Below, piece by piece: positions 31,624-40,851 of a stretch of 64,000 nt of DNA. Position 1 is the first letter of the stretch; every line of letters begins with the position of its first letter. The stretch is from G963665925 sp963678925 (GTDB taxonomy: Bacteria; Bacillota; Clostridia; Peptostreptococcales; Acidaminobacteraceae). The notes under the pieces were generated by a model. That model saw only the letters and a list, made by a program, of their open reading frames with translations. It was not told where the DNA came from and did no database searches. Both the position numbers and the translations under genes were made by a program. The DNA lies in NCBI GenBank assembly GCA_963678925.1, contig OY787533.1, positions 2,976,001 through 3,040,000 of the forward strand, written 5' to 3'.

Positions 31624-32601
31624 ATGGAAAAGAGCAAATTAGAATTGACACAGGCGTGGGACAAAGTATTTCCACAAAGCGACAAAGTAAATCATAGAAA
31701 AATCACATTCCATAACCGCTATGGTGTAACCCTTGCAGCAGATATGTATGAACCAAAGGATGCTGCGGGCAAAATGCCGGCCATTGCAGTATCAGGACCG
31801 TTTGGTGCCGTAAAGGAGCAGTCTTCAGGTCTTTATGCACAAACACTGGCTGAACGTGGCTTTATAGCAATTGCATTTGATCCTTCCTTCACTGGTGAAA
31901 GTGGTGGATTCCCGCGTGATGTTGCTTCGCCGGATATCAATACAGAAGATTTTTCAGCAGCGGTTGATTTCCTATCCACTCAGGAAAATGTCGATCCTGA
32001 ACGTATTGGTATTGTTGGCATCTGCGGATGGGGTGGACTGGCTCTGAATGCGGCAGCAAATGATACACGAATTAAGGCAACACTCACAGCAACCATGTAT
32101 GACATGACACGGGTTACAGCAAATGGCTATTTTGACTCGATGGATGCAGATGCGCGTTATGCAATGCGCAAGCAGCTCAATGCTCAAAGAACTGCAGATT
32201 ACAGGAATGGTTCATATGGAAAGGCCGGCGGTGTGCCAGGACAGCTTCCAGAAGAAGCGCCTTTCTTTGTAAAAGACTATCACACATATTATAAGCAGAC
32301 ACGCGGTTATCATGAGCGTTCTCTAAACTCAAATGGTGGCTGGAATCTGACTTCGGCTCTTTCCTTTGCGAACATGCCGATCCTTCAGTACAGCGATGAA
32401 ATCCGCAGTGCCGTACTTATGATTCACGGTGAAAAGGCCCACTCTGTCTACTTCAGTCAAGATGCTTTCAAAAAGTTGACTGGAGACAACAAAGAGCTGA
32501 TGATCATTCCGGGTGCAAGCCATATTGACCTTTATGATCAAATGGACATTATTCCACTGGAAAAAATGATAGATTTTTTCGCCAAGTACTTGGTTGCGTA
32601 A
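31624..32601 (+). CDS. alpha/beta hydrolase with Cys nucleophile elbow
   Basis: A 325-residue alpha/beta hydrolase, apparently cytoplasmic, of the type often annotated as dienelactone-hydrolase-like or YcjY-like. The nucleophile elbow reads Gly-Ile-Cys-Gly-Trp-Gly-Gly (about 137-143), placing Cys where most family members have Ser. Candidate Asp lies upstream, and the C-terminal His is in Gly-Ala-Ser-His-Ile-Asp-Leu (about 297-303). An oxyanion-type Gly-Pro-Phe-Gly-Ala follows strand three. Substrate unknown. Relatives often occur beside MerR regulators that answer electrophiles. The gene has its own MerR-type promoter at 31525; no MerR gene is in this window. Confidence 0.83.
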   Translation: MEKSKLELTQAWDKVFPQSDKVNHRKITFHNRYGVTLAADMYEPKDAAGKMPAIAVSGPFGAVKEQSSGLYAQTLAERGFIAIAFDPSFTGESGGFPRDVASPDINTEDFSAAVDFLSTQENVDPERIGIVGICGWGGLALNAAANDTRIKATLTATMYDMTRVTANGYFDSMDADARYAMRKQLNAQRTADYRNGSYGKAGGVPGQLPEEAPFFVKDYHTYYKQTRGYHERSLNSNGGWNLTSALSFANMPILQYSDEIRSAVLMIHGEKAHSVYFSQDAFKKLTGDNKELMIIPGASHIDLYDQMDIIPLEKMIDFFAKYLVA

Positions 32602-32669
32602 TTGTAGATTAAGTGAATGCGGTAAGCAAGACTGAGTTTATGACCTATTGAACTTGTATTTGAATGAAG

Positions 32670-32722
32670 AGCGGGAGTGACAAGCTGCGCACAGAGGCAG
32701 TCAAGTCTCTCCTGCTTTTTTA
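32670..32722 (+). terminator. Rho-independent terminator after the hydrolase
   Basis: AGCGGGAG (32670-32677) pairs with CTCCTGCT (32709-32716), followed by a T run. Confidence 0.75.
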
Positions 32723-32757
32723 TTTCTCAAAATTATGACAATAAATTGGGTATTAAG

Positions 32758-32785
32758 TTGATGACGAAAGAAACTGCTGTATACT
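32758..32785 (+). promoter_or_regulatory. sigma-70 promoter of the GGDEF gene
   Basis: TTGATG (32758-32763), a 16-bp spacer and TATACT (32780-32785), 55 bp before ATG 32840. Confidence 0.6.
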
Positions 32786-32839
32786 ATAGGCATACTTTAA
32801 AATTATACATACTGACAATTAGATAGCCGAGGCCTACAT

Positions 32840-34768
32840 ATGAAGAAAACAAAATTGATGGCATTGGGATTCCTCCTTTTGATAAGTATATTCATTGTCC
32901 TTTATTATAGTTCAATCAAACATACATCCTATGTTTCAGAGGGTGTCATAGATGTGGGGCCTTATCTGAATAATGGTGAAGTCATTGCACTGGACGGTAT
33001 GTGGTCCTTTTATCCAGATGAACTTCTAGAGCCTTTCGACTTCAGGAATGAAGGTCAAAGCGGCACGAATTCACTTCAGGTGCCCTTGGCTTGGGGGAAG
33101 GCTGAAAATGCCAAGAGCAGAGGCTGCGGCACATACAGACTTGTCCTTAACAACTTGGAACCCAATAAGCAGTATGGTCTTATTAAAAAAAATATTCGTA
33201 TAGCCAGCAAAATATTCATCGATGGCAGACTCATGTTTCAGGATGGGGTTCCGGCGGTTAATGAGCATGGCGAGACGATGGGGAACATGCCCGGCATTAT
33301 TGGTTTTGAATCGATGGATTCCACAGCTGAAATCATCATTCAAACCTCAAACTTCAAATACTACTCCGGTGGGATTGTTGAATCGATTCGACTGGGCAGC
33401 ATTGCCGATGCTGAGCAGGAATGCCGGGAAAACATCATTTTCGATACCATGATTTTTACCATAATCACGGTGATTGGTGTCTTGCTGACAATATTAGTCG
33501 TTTTCTTTCGTGAGTTTAGGAAAGAGGAACCGGAAGGCTATTATCTGCCCATAACGGTATTGTCATTTGGAATCGTCAATGGTGCACTTGGCGAAAGAGT
33601 CATCAAGCTTATTGTGCCAGGTATTTCAACGGAATTGCTCATAAGGATTGAGTATGTTGCTGTCAGCCTCATGCTTATTTCGCTATTTCTGGTCATTCAT
33701 GTGATGGACAAAAGGCTGCTTTCAAAAATTGGGATCTATGTCTTGTCCCTGATATATGGCGTCTTTCTCATTGCGGCGATTTTTTCGCCTATGCGGTATC
33801 ACCTGCTGTGGTCCTTGGTATCGGCAGCAACGATTCTTGTATTGCCGCTCTTGCTCGTTTGGGTTGTCTATCAGTTTGTGGCCGGACGAAATTTGGCGAT
33901 TGATATAAATGAACACGCCATGCTGATTGGTGTACTCTATTTCATGAATGTATATAATCTGGATGTTCTGCTGTTCACCATGGGACTGAAGGACAATATG
34001 AAACTGGCCTTTCTATCCTCTGTATTCTATGCATTCGTATGGTTTGTTTTGATTGCAGTTCGCGTAAATGCGACAAATCGAAAGCTTATTGAGACCGAAC
34101 AGGAGCTGAAAATGACCAATGATGAGCTTGAAGTGCATAGGAATCAGATTCTGGCTGCTTACGAACATTTGGAAATACAGGTTATGGAACGTACACAGGA
34201 ATTAACACAGGCCAACGCCATGCTTCAGATAGAAGTTGAACAGCGTCAGAAAAATGAAGAGCAGATTGAAAAATTGGCTTTTTACGACCAGCTGACCAAC
34301 TTGCCCAATCGACGCTATTTTTATGACTACATGAATAAAGAAATAGAAAACGGTCTTCGATATGGGGCGGCGTTTACACTCTTATTTCTTGATTTGGATG
34401 GATTCAAAGCTGTGAATGATACTTTCGGACATGATGTAGGTGACCTGCTACTCCAGCTTGTTGGCGAAAACCTGAAGGATATGGTGCGTGCAGGAGATTT
34501 TGTTGCGCGTCTTGGCGGTGATGAGTTTGTCATTCTGCTAAGCAATGTAGTCGACGATGCATCGTGCAAAAAAATATGCGACAAGATTATCACAACCCTA
34601 TCGGAGCCGACTTCTATAAAGGACCACACCGTGAATATTGGAGTGAGCATTGGCGTTGCGTATTTTCCCACTCATGGAAAGACGAGCAATGCACTGGTCA
34701 AAAATGCCGATAATGCCATGTATGTCGCTAAGGAGAATGGCAAGAACAGGTATGTTATTGCTGAATAG
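32840..34768 (+). CDS. diguanylate cyclase with 7TM sensor region (7TMR-DISM type)
   Basis: A 642-residue membrane protein. N-terminal anchor (about 8-25), extracytoplasmic jelly-roll-like sensory domain (about 45-190), seven hydrophobic segments (about 203-415), a coiled coil (about 418-475), and a GGDEF domain (about 480-640). The signature Arg-Leu-Gly-Gly-Asp-Glu-Phe is intact and the inhibitory-site Arg-Ala-Gly-Asp lies five residues before the Gly-Gly-Asp-Glu-Phe, so the protein should make c-di-GMP and be feedback-inhibited. The architecture matches 7TMR-DISM sensors, which bind extracellular ligands. Monocistronic, between a terminator and a convergent chemoreceptor gene. Confidence 0.9.
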   Translation: MKKTKLMALGFLLLISIFIVLYYSSIKHTSYVSEGVIDVGPYLNNGEVIALDGMWSFYPDELLEPFDFRNEGQSGTNSLQVPLAWGKAENAKSRGCGTYRLVLNNLEPNKQYGLIKKNIRIASKIFIDGRLMFQDGVPAVNEHGETMGNMPGIIGFESMDSTAEIIIQTSNFKYYSGGIVESIRLGSIADAEQECRENIIFDTMIFTIITVIGVLLTILVVFFREFRKEEPEGYYLPITVLSFGIVNGALGERVIKLIVPGISTELLIRIEYVAVSLMLISLFLVIHVMDKRLLSKIGIYVLSLIYGVFLIAAIFSPMRYHLLWSLVSAATILVLPLLLVWVVYQFVAGRNLAIDINEHAMLIGVLYFMNVYNLDVLLFTMGLKDNMKLAFLSSVFYAFVWFVLIAVRVNATNRKLIETEQELKMTNDELEVHRNQILAAYEHLEIQVMERTQELTQANAMLQIEVEQRQKNEEQIEKLAFYDQLTNLPNRRYFYDYMNKEIENGLRYGAAFTLLFLDLDGFKAVNDTFGHDVGDLLLQLVGENLKDMVRAGDFVARLGGDEFVILLSNVVDDASCKKICDKIITTLSEPTSIKDHTVNIGVSIGVAYFPTHGKTSNALVKNADNAMYVAKENGKNRYVIAE

Positions 34769-34817
34769 CCTAATAGAGTTTATGGTCTATGATATGCAAA
34801 TAGATTTGAGTCATATG

Positions 34818-34867
34818 AAAGTGGCTCTGATGGTCTAATTATTTAATAGGCATCAGAACCACTTTTA
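34818..34867. terminator. bidirectional terminator
   Basis: AAAGTGG (34818-34824) pairs with CCACTTT (34859-34865), with inner CTGATG/CATCAG. It lies between convergent genes. Confidence 0.75.
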
Positions 34868-34886
34868 TGATTATCTTTTACAGTTT

Positions 34887-36920
34887 CTAGACTTTAAATT
34901 TTGACATTTCACTTTGCAGCATTTCAGCCATCGAGTTCAACTCTTCCATGCTGGCAGTAATTTCTTCAAATGCAGCAGATTGACTTTGAATATTTGTACT
35001 AATTTCGCTGATTGATTGTGCGCCATCTACAGATGAATGTGTGATTTGATCCATAGCCTTGGATATTTCCTGTGTAGCTGATGTCTGATTATCAATAATT
35101 TCAGATATATCATCAATGTTTTCTGCTACATTAGTAACCAAATTGACTATATTTTTCATTTCAGTATCAGCTTCGTTGATGTTAATAACACTGATGGAAA
35201 CCTGGTCTTTTTCAAGTTCAACAGAAGCGGTAGCTGAGGCGGATTTTTCCATGATTTCAGTTATGAGCTCAGTAATACTCAGTGCAGAAGACCGACTTTC
35301 CTCAGCAAGTTTACGCACTTCATCTGCTACGACTGCAAACCCTCTACCATGCTCACCGGCGCGTGCAGCTTCAATCGCTGCATTCAGTGCAAGTAGATTC
35401 ACCTGGTCGGAAATACCAGTAATAATTTCTACAATTTCCCCAATACGATCTGTGGAATCTTTAAGCGAGTTAATGACACCACCCATTTCAGAAGAGAGCG
35501 ATTGAACTGCAATGACACTGTCTTTTACTTTAAGTAGTGCATCTGTACCCTGTGCCGTTGCAGAAAGAACGTCTTGGCTATTAGCAGCTACAGCGTTTGC
35601 CTTATTGGCCATCATGGAAGAGTTGCTTGCAATTTCTTCAACTGAAGCATTTGTTTCTTCTGTTACACTAGCATTGCTGGTAATGGCTTCATTGACTTCT
35701 CCGGCGCTATGATTAATTATTTCTAATGATTTTGAATTATCCTCAATAGTGGCAGTAATTTGAGCAGCAGATGATGATAGACTCATCGCACTGTCTGCCA
35801 CGTCTGAAATAATGAATCTGAGCTTTTCAATGAAATCATTGAATAAATTGCTCATTTCACCAAACTCATCTTTTGTTTCAACAATTAATTTTTTGGTCAG
35901 GTCACCATCACCTTGAGAAATATCAAGGAGCATTAGGTTGATATCTTTGATAGGTTGTATAATTGCACGCATTATAATTAGAGTAAAGACAACTACACCA
36001 ATAATCATAATCCCAAGAAATCCAAATATCATTTGTCCCAATTGTTTAACCGGTAGCATAGCTTCAGAATCATCCACTTCAATGACAAGTCCTAAAGTTT
36101 TTCCACCTATTTGTACAATACCAAGTGCTCCGAGTACAGGATTACCTAAATAATCAATGTAGGTACCTACAGAACGGAATGAATAGTCCTTATTTTGTAA
36201 TGCTTCACTAATCATTTTTGTACCCTCAGATTCCACGGATTTAATGAGAGCGGCTTCTTTTACATAGTCTCCAAGCATTGTTTCGGAATACAAAAGAAAG
36301 TTTTCATCTACAAGGTATGCATCGCCCGATTTACCAAGAGAGTTGACGCCAGAGTGAATGAGCTGATTTATTACGGACTGGTCAATGACAATAACTAGAG
36401 TTCCTTTAACCTTGTTATTGTCATTGATAGGATAAGCAAAGGCCATGCAATTCTGATTAATCAAAGGTGAGAAAAAGAGGTCTGACCAGGTAGCTGTGCC
36501 TGACAAGGCTGCAATCATATAGTTTCTGTCACTCAGGTCTGAACCGTGCAGGTCCGGGTTGGATGAAACCAGTATTTTGCCTGCATCATCTGTTATAACC
36601 AGATATGAGTATCCATAGGATTCTTTGACTTGTTTTAAAAACTCAACATCATTTGTTTGTGCTCGGTATCCATTTTGTGTAACAGCTTCGAGGATGTTAG
36701 GGTTTTTCGAAATGACTTCAGCATCTCCATAGCGCTCATAAAAGTAATTGTCGATTTTAATGATAGCATTGTCAAGAAAAACGCCATTGCCTCTGAATAT
36801 TGATGTTTCAAGAGCAGCTGACGATTTTGAATAGGATATGAGACCAATGAGTATAAGAGGTAATATGCCAATAACAAGAGCAAAAATAATCAATTTGTTT
36901 CTAAACGCAAGTTTTTTCAT
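34887..36920 (-). CDS. methyl-accepting chemotaxis protein with dCache-type sensor
   Basis: A 677-residue chemoreceptor. Membrane segment at about 8-30, an extracytoplasmic double-Cache-type domain (about 35-290, with Asp-Arg-Asn-Tyr and the following aromatic-rich segment), a second membrane segment (about 295-320), HAMP (about 320-375), and a cytoplasmic signalling hairpin whose tip contains Gln-Val-Asn-Leu-Leu-Ala-Leu-Asn-Ala-Ala-Ile-Glu-Ala-Ala-Arg. Double-Cache receptors often bind amino acids or small acids. ATG 36920 has GGGAGGAT just upstream; the earlier in-frame start at 36950 does not. No che genes are adjacent. Confidence 0.93.
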   Translation of the reverse strand: MKKLAFRNKLIIFALVIGILPLILIGLISYSKSSAALETSIFRGNGVFLDNAIIKIDNYFYERYGDAEVISKNPNILEAVTQNGYRAQTNDVEFLKQVKESYGYSYLVITDDAGKILVSSNPDLHGSDLSDRNYMIAALSGTATWSDLFFSPLINQNCMAFAYPINDNNKVKGTLVIVIDQSVINQLIHSGVNSLGKSGDAYLVDENFLLYSETMLGDYVKEAALIKSVESEGTKMISEALQNKDYSFRSVGTYIDYLGNPVLGALGIVQIGGKTLGLVIEVDDSEAMLPVKQLGQMIFGFLGIMIIGVVVFTLIIMRAIIQPIKDINLMLLDISQGDGDLTKKLIVETKDEFGEMSNLFNDFIEKLRFIISDVADSAMSLSSSAAQITATIEDNSKSLEIINHSAGEVNEAITSNASVTEETNASVEEIASNSSMMANKANAVAANSQDVLSATAQGTDALLKVKDSVIAVQSLSSEMGGVINSLKDSTDRIGEIVEIITGISDQVNLLALNAAIEAARAGEHGRGFAVVADEVRKLAEESRSSALSITELITEIMEKSASATASVELEKDQVSISVININEADTEMKNIVNLVTNVAENIDDISEIIDNQTSATQEISKAMDQITHSSVDGAQSISEISTNIQSQSAAFEEITASMEELNSMAEMLQSEMSKFKV

Positions 36921-37153
36921 TGTGATCCTCCCTTTGGAAAAGTAGCGCATGTTTATAGGGTGAATTTATATACGTGTTTTTGAATATATACTTTATTCTA
37001 CCCATTGGGTAAATTGAGTAACAAATACCAGTTGAAATACGATAAATATTAGGTTAACTGTATGTAAACTTATCTATTTAGGGTTTTGCGTTTATGCTAA
37101 GGCCTTAAGTGAGAAATATAAGATATAAGTATGTATGAGAGGGAGGGATCCAT

Positions 37154-38077
37154 ATGAGACAATACGTTTTTGGTCCAGTACCATCAAGACGACTTGGAAG
37201 TTCATTGGGAGTAAGTCCGATTCCCAACAAAACCTGCAACTATTCCTGTATCTATTGTCAGCTGGGCAGAACAAATAGCCTGATGCTTGAGCGAAAGGAC
37301 TTTTACCGGCTAGATGAAATCATGGAGGAAATGAAATCGGTCTTAGAATCAGGGGTATCTTTTGATGTGATTACCATTGTTGGGGAGGGCGAACCCACAC
37401 TCTATTCGGAGCTTGGGGAGCTGATCCTTTCACTGAAGGGACTGACAGAGAAACCGGTCGTGGTAATTACAAATGGGGCTTTACTGGCAGATGCTGGTGT
37501 GAGAAATGAGCTTATGAGTGCTGATATTGTCATGCCATCCCTCGATGCCACAAGTCCAGATCAGTTCAAAAAAATAAACAGACCCCATAAGAAAATTGAT
37601 TTCAATGAAGTCGTTCAAGGACTTATTGCCTTTTCAAAGGTTTATGAAGGACATTTATGGATGGAAATCATGTTTGTAGAAGGCTACAATGATGACGAGA
37701 AGACACTTGCAGCATACAAGAAAATCTTGAGCCAGATTACCTATGAACGCTTGTATTTAAATGCTCCAGTAAGGCCGCCCGCCGAAGCGGATGTTCGTGA
37801 AGTTTCAGCGGCATTTATGAAAAGAGCTGAAACCTATTTAGGCGGTTTATCGATTGATCTCTTGTATTCGGAAAAGTTTTTCAGTGAGATTGCTGATGAT
37901 TTTGATGCAATTTTGAGTATCATCCGGCGACACCCGATGACAGAATTTGAAATTACAGAATTTCTAAAGTCGCGTAACTGCGGTGATATTGAAAGGATTT
38001 TCACACAGCTGAGTCATAGTCATGTCGTTCAGTGCATTGATTATAAGGGCTATAAGACCTATCGGCTCAACAACTGA
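37154..38077 (+). CDS. radical SAM protein (COG0731-like)
   Basis: A 307-residue enzyme with the radical SAM cluster Cys-Asn-Tyr-Ser-Cys-Ile-Tyr-Cys (Cys27, 31, 34) preceded by Pro-Val-Pro-Ser-Arg-Arg-Leu-Gly, and a Gly-Glu-Gly-Glu-Pro-Thr-Leu SAM-binding motif (about 75-81). The N-terminus is typical of the small radical SAM family related to the wyosine-synthesis fold; bacterial members have no settled function. The C-terminal about 60 residues look like a winged-helix segment (Arg-His-Pro-Met-Thr-Glu-Phe-Glu-Ile-Thr-Glu), which could bind nucleic acid. GAGGGAGGG lies about 5 nt before the ATG. Single gene followed by a terminator. Confidence 0.87.
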   Translation: MRQYVFGPVPSRRLGSSLGVSPIPNKTCNYSCIYCQLGRTNSLMLERKDFYRLDEIMEEMKSVLESGVSFDVITIVGEGEPTLYSELGELILSLKGLTEKPVVVITNGALLADAGVRNELMSADIVMPSLDATSPDQFKKINRPHKKIDFNEVVQGLIAFSKVYEGHLWMEIMFVEGYNDDEKTLAAYKKILSQITYERLYLNAPVRPPAEADVREVSAAFMKRAETYLGGLSIDLLYSEKFFSEIADDFDAILSIIRRHPMTEFEITEFLKSRNCGDIERIFTQLSHSHVVQCIDYKGYKTYRLNN

Positions 38078-38096
38078 TGAATTGTTGAAAGCAAAT

Positions 38097-38132
38097 AAAG
38101 CGCAGTCTCCCGTGGTGGAGTGACTGCGCTTT
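38097..38132. terminator. bidirectional terminator
   Basis: AAAGCGCAGTC (38097-38107) pairs perfectly with GACTGCGCTTT (38122-38132), between convergent genes. Confidence 0.85.
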
Positions 38133-38138
38133 TACTGT

Positions 38139-38963
38139 CTATTCAATAGGTTCGCTTTGCAGAATCTCGAGCTGCTGTGGCACGTAGCTGATTGCACAGA
38201 AATCATCATCTTCAAATTGAGCCCCGTGTGCGAACATGTTCAGTGCATCAAACATGGGGACATTCCAAGGCGCACTTTCAGAACGCTCGTGATCGAAGTC
38301 CCTGAGGAGTGCCATCATCTTGCCTATGAAGTCACGGCCAAGTGGTTCAGGCCAGTGCGCGCTGTAGATATCGATGAAATCCATCGTGTTGACGCGCTTC
38401 AGTGCGCGGTAGTAGGCTGCAAGTGGAAGACCGCTGACAAATAAGACCCGTTTGAGGATTGCGTCTCCACTGAAGAGCAGCTTGGACGTTTGATCCAGTA
38501 TGGCAATACTGCCTTTGGTATGACCAGGAATTTCAACGACGACAAGCTTGCGTTCACCGAGATCGATTTTGTCGCCATCCTTTAAAAATCTGAATAGGTA
38601 GGGGCCACTATTGGCGACGTATGCGCAAGGCTCCAATATGTATTGTTCTTCATCGGGAGGTAGATCTGAAGACACTTCATTAGCGCCAATCCAAATTTCC
38701 TCAAACTGCCTGTTTCCGCCGGAGTGATCACCGTGATAGTGTGTGTTCATGACTTGCAGAGGGCGGTCTGTCAGAGATTCTACATAGGATTTTATATCCG
38801 CATTGCCATACCCGGTGTCTATTAAAAGGGCACGGGACTTTCCTTCTATCAAATAGGTGTTTACCTTTCCCCAGCCTGGAAGTCGACCAGGACCTGGCAG
38901 GTTTCCGGGGCAAGTGATCTGGTAAATACCCTTTGAAATCTGTTTATGCGTAAATTGTAACAT
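38139..38963 (-). CDS. metallo-beta-lactamase-fold hydrolase
   Basis: A 274-residue MBL-fold protein with the zinc motif Thr-His-Tyr-His-Gly-Asp-His-Ser-Gly-Gly (about 73-82), Pro-Gly-His-Thr-Lys-Gly-Ser (about 145-151) and Phe-Ser-Gly-Asp-Ala (about 163-167). The opening Gly-Asn-Leu-Pro-Gly-Pro-Gly-Arg-Leu-Pro-Gly and the segment after the third strand place it among general hydrolases rather than beta-lactamases; no rubredoxin or flavodoxin domain is present. Substrate unknown. GGAGGTG lies before the ATG. No operon partners. Confidence 0.9.
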   Translation of the reverse strand: MLQFTHKQISKGIYQITCPGNLPGPGRLPGWGKVNTYLIEGKSRALLIDTGYGNADIKSYVESLTDRPLQVMNTHYHGDHSGGNRQFEEIWIGANEVSSDLPPDEEQYILEPCAYVANSGPYLFRFLKDGDKIDLGERKLVVVEIPGHTKGSIAILDQTSKLLFSGDAILKRVLFVSGLPLAAYYRALKRVNTMDFIDIYSAHWPEPLGRDFIGKMMALLRDFDHERSESAPWNVPMFDALNMFAHGAQFEDDDFCAISYVPQQLEILQSEPIE

Positions 38964-39187
38964 GGGAAGACACCTCCTGTTTGCTAAAGGGTGTTATGAA
39001 AATAGGCTTGCATATAGTGTACTCTTGTTTGCAGGTCACTACAATACATAATTATAAGAGTTTATGTATAAAGGAACAAGTGATTGCAGTGATTCTGACA
39101 ATTTACATTGATTTTTGGCAGATTAAGGTATATCTTATAAGTAGTTGATAACATAACGGCGTTAATCAAACGAGGAGGATATGAAAT

Positions 39188-40726
39188 ATGGAGGGTCGTA
39201 ATTTGAACACATCTGTTATGGATGACATTAAAATGAGTATTTTTAAATCGCTACGTAAAGCGGTTATATTCATATTTGCATTTATTGCATTATACGCACC
39301 TGCAACTGTAATGATGGCACCGCCAGAACTTAGGAACTTCAGTATTGAATATCAGGTGATTGAAGTATTTTCAGTGATTGTCATTGCCTTGGCATTTTTT
39401 TCACTGAAGTTGAAATGGCAGGTGGATATGAAAATAACCATAATGGCATTTCTTTTTATCATTGGAATCATATTGGTGTATGGCTCATCATATCGCTTGA
39501 ACATATCGATGTATGCACTTCTGTTCGTCTCATTTATTCCCTTGGTATTGATTCATGGGCGGCTTTCCTCCGCCATATATATTGTCCTGATTGTAGGGTC
39601 AGCACTGGGGATCTCTATTTTTGGACAAACGTCAATGAAGACGACTTCAGGGATTACACCGCTTGAACTTATTGCTGAAGGAAAAATCACGCTGGTTGCA
39701 ATGTTGGTGATAGGCCTTGTAATAACCTTATTTATACGTAATTCTATAATTGATATTTTCTTGAATTTGGCAAAATCAGTGACAGCACAGGAAGAGGCTC
39801 GCACAGAGATTGAAAATGCACAAACAAGATTGTTAAGCAGTGCAGAAAAATCGGATGAGGCGCTTGATGACTTAAATGCCTATATCGATCAACTCAGGAG
39901 TGCTTCAGTTGGTGTGGGGAAAGCTATTGATGAAATGGCACAGGGTGCTGTTGACCAAAGTACAGATCTTGAAAAGGCAATGAGTATCATGGATGATCTG
40001 AGTTCTGCTATGGGTGTCATAAGTAGTACGATTAGTGAGCTTTCCAGTCAGACTGCTGAGAGCGAAAAAGTTAATGCGCAAAGCACACAATCCATTCAAA
40101 ATTTAGAGCAGACAATTGTCAATTCAGAAAATCTGAATTCAGAAATCTATGCAACCATAGAGAGAATGCTTGAAGAGTTCAAATTGATCATAGAAGCTAT
40201 TCAAAGAATTGACTCAATATCCCAACAGACAAACTTGTTGGCATTGAATGCATCCATTGAATCTGCACGGGCCGGAGAGGCTGGACGGGGATTCGCGGTC
40301 GTTGCGGATGAAATTCGAAAGCTGGCAGAAGAAACTTCGGAGAGTGCGAAGGATATCAATGTGATCATAAAGGGCATGGATGAGAATATTGGCAAGGCTC
40401 AGGTTACAATGAATGATCTTAAAACGCAATCTTGTGAAACATCAGAAATTGTCAAGGTTACAGCGGATAATATTAATAAAACAATTGAGTTTTTAGGGAA
40501 AACAAGTTCTGCACTTTGCCTGACCGAAGAGAAATCAAAAGAACTCGATAAAATGAGAGAGGAAGCCCTTGTATCCATAAGTACAATTGCAAGTGTTTCA
40601 GAAGAATATTCTGCGACGACAGAAGAGGTCAATGCATCTGTAATTAAAATTGTAGATGATATTGAAAAAATAGCTGGAAATTCTGAAAGGCTTAAAAAGG
40701 AGTTTGAATCTTTGGTCAAAGTGTAA
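39188..40726 (+). CDS. methyl-accepting chemotaxis protein with membrane-embedded sensor
   Basis: A 512-residue chemoreceptor-like protein without a large external domain. About six hydrophobic segments fill residues 20-190, followed directly by a coiled signalling region. The tip sequence Gln-Thr-Asn-Leu-Leu-Ala-Leu-Asn-Ala-Ser-Ile-Glu-Ser-Ala-Arg-Ala-Gly-Glu (about 350) identifies the MCP domain. There is no HAMP. Lack of an external ligand domain suggests sensing within the membrane or cytoplasm, which is inference. GAGGAGGAT (39171-39179) sets the ATG at 39188. No chemotaxis operon nearby. Confidence 0.88.
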   Translation: MEGRNLNTSVMDDIKMSIFKSLRKAVIFIFAFIALYAPATVMMAPPELRNFSIEYQVIEVFSVIVIALAFFSLKLKWQVDMKITIMAFLFIIGIILVYGSSYRLNISMYALLFVSFIPLVLIHGRLSSAIYIVLIVGSALGISIFGQTSMKTTSGITPLELIAEGKITLVAMLVIGLVITLFIRNSIIDIFLNLAKSVTAQEEARTEIENAQTRLLSSAEKSDEALDDLNAYIDQLRSASVGVGKAIDEMAQGAVDQSTDLEKAMSIMDDLSSAMGVISSTISELSSQTAESEKVNAQSTQSIQNLEQTIVNSENLNSEIYATIERMLEEFKLIIEAIQRIDSISQQTNLLALNASIESARAGEAGRGFAVVADEIRKLAEETSESAKDINVIIKGMDENIGKAQVTMNDLKTQSCETSEIVKVTADNINKTIEFLGKTSSALCLTEEKSKELDKMREEALVSISTIASVSEEYSATTEEVNASVIKIVDDIEKIAGNSERLKKEFESLVKV

Positions 40727-40851
40727 AATCAGTGAAGAGGACAACTGTTAAATAGAATACACTGAATCTAATCGTCTTGACATGTGGCTTTCGTTTCCGC
40801 TTATATTTAGATATAATGGTTGAAAATAGATAAAGAAAGTGTAGTGGTCAA

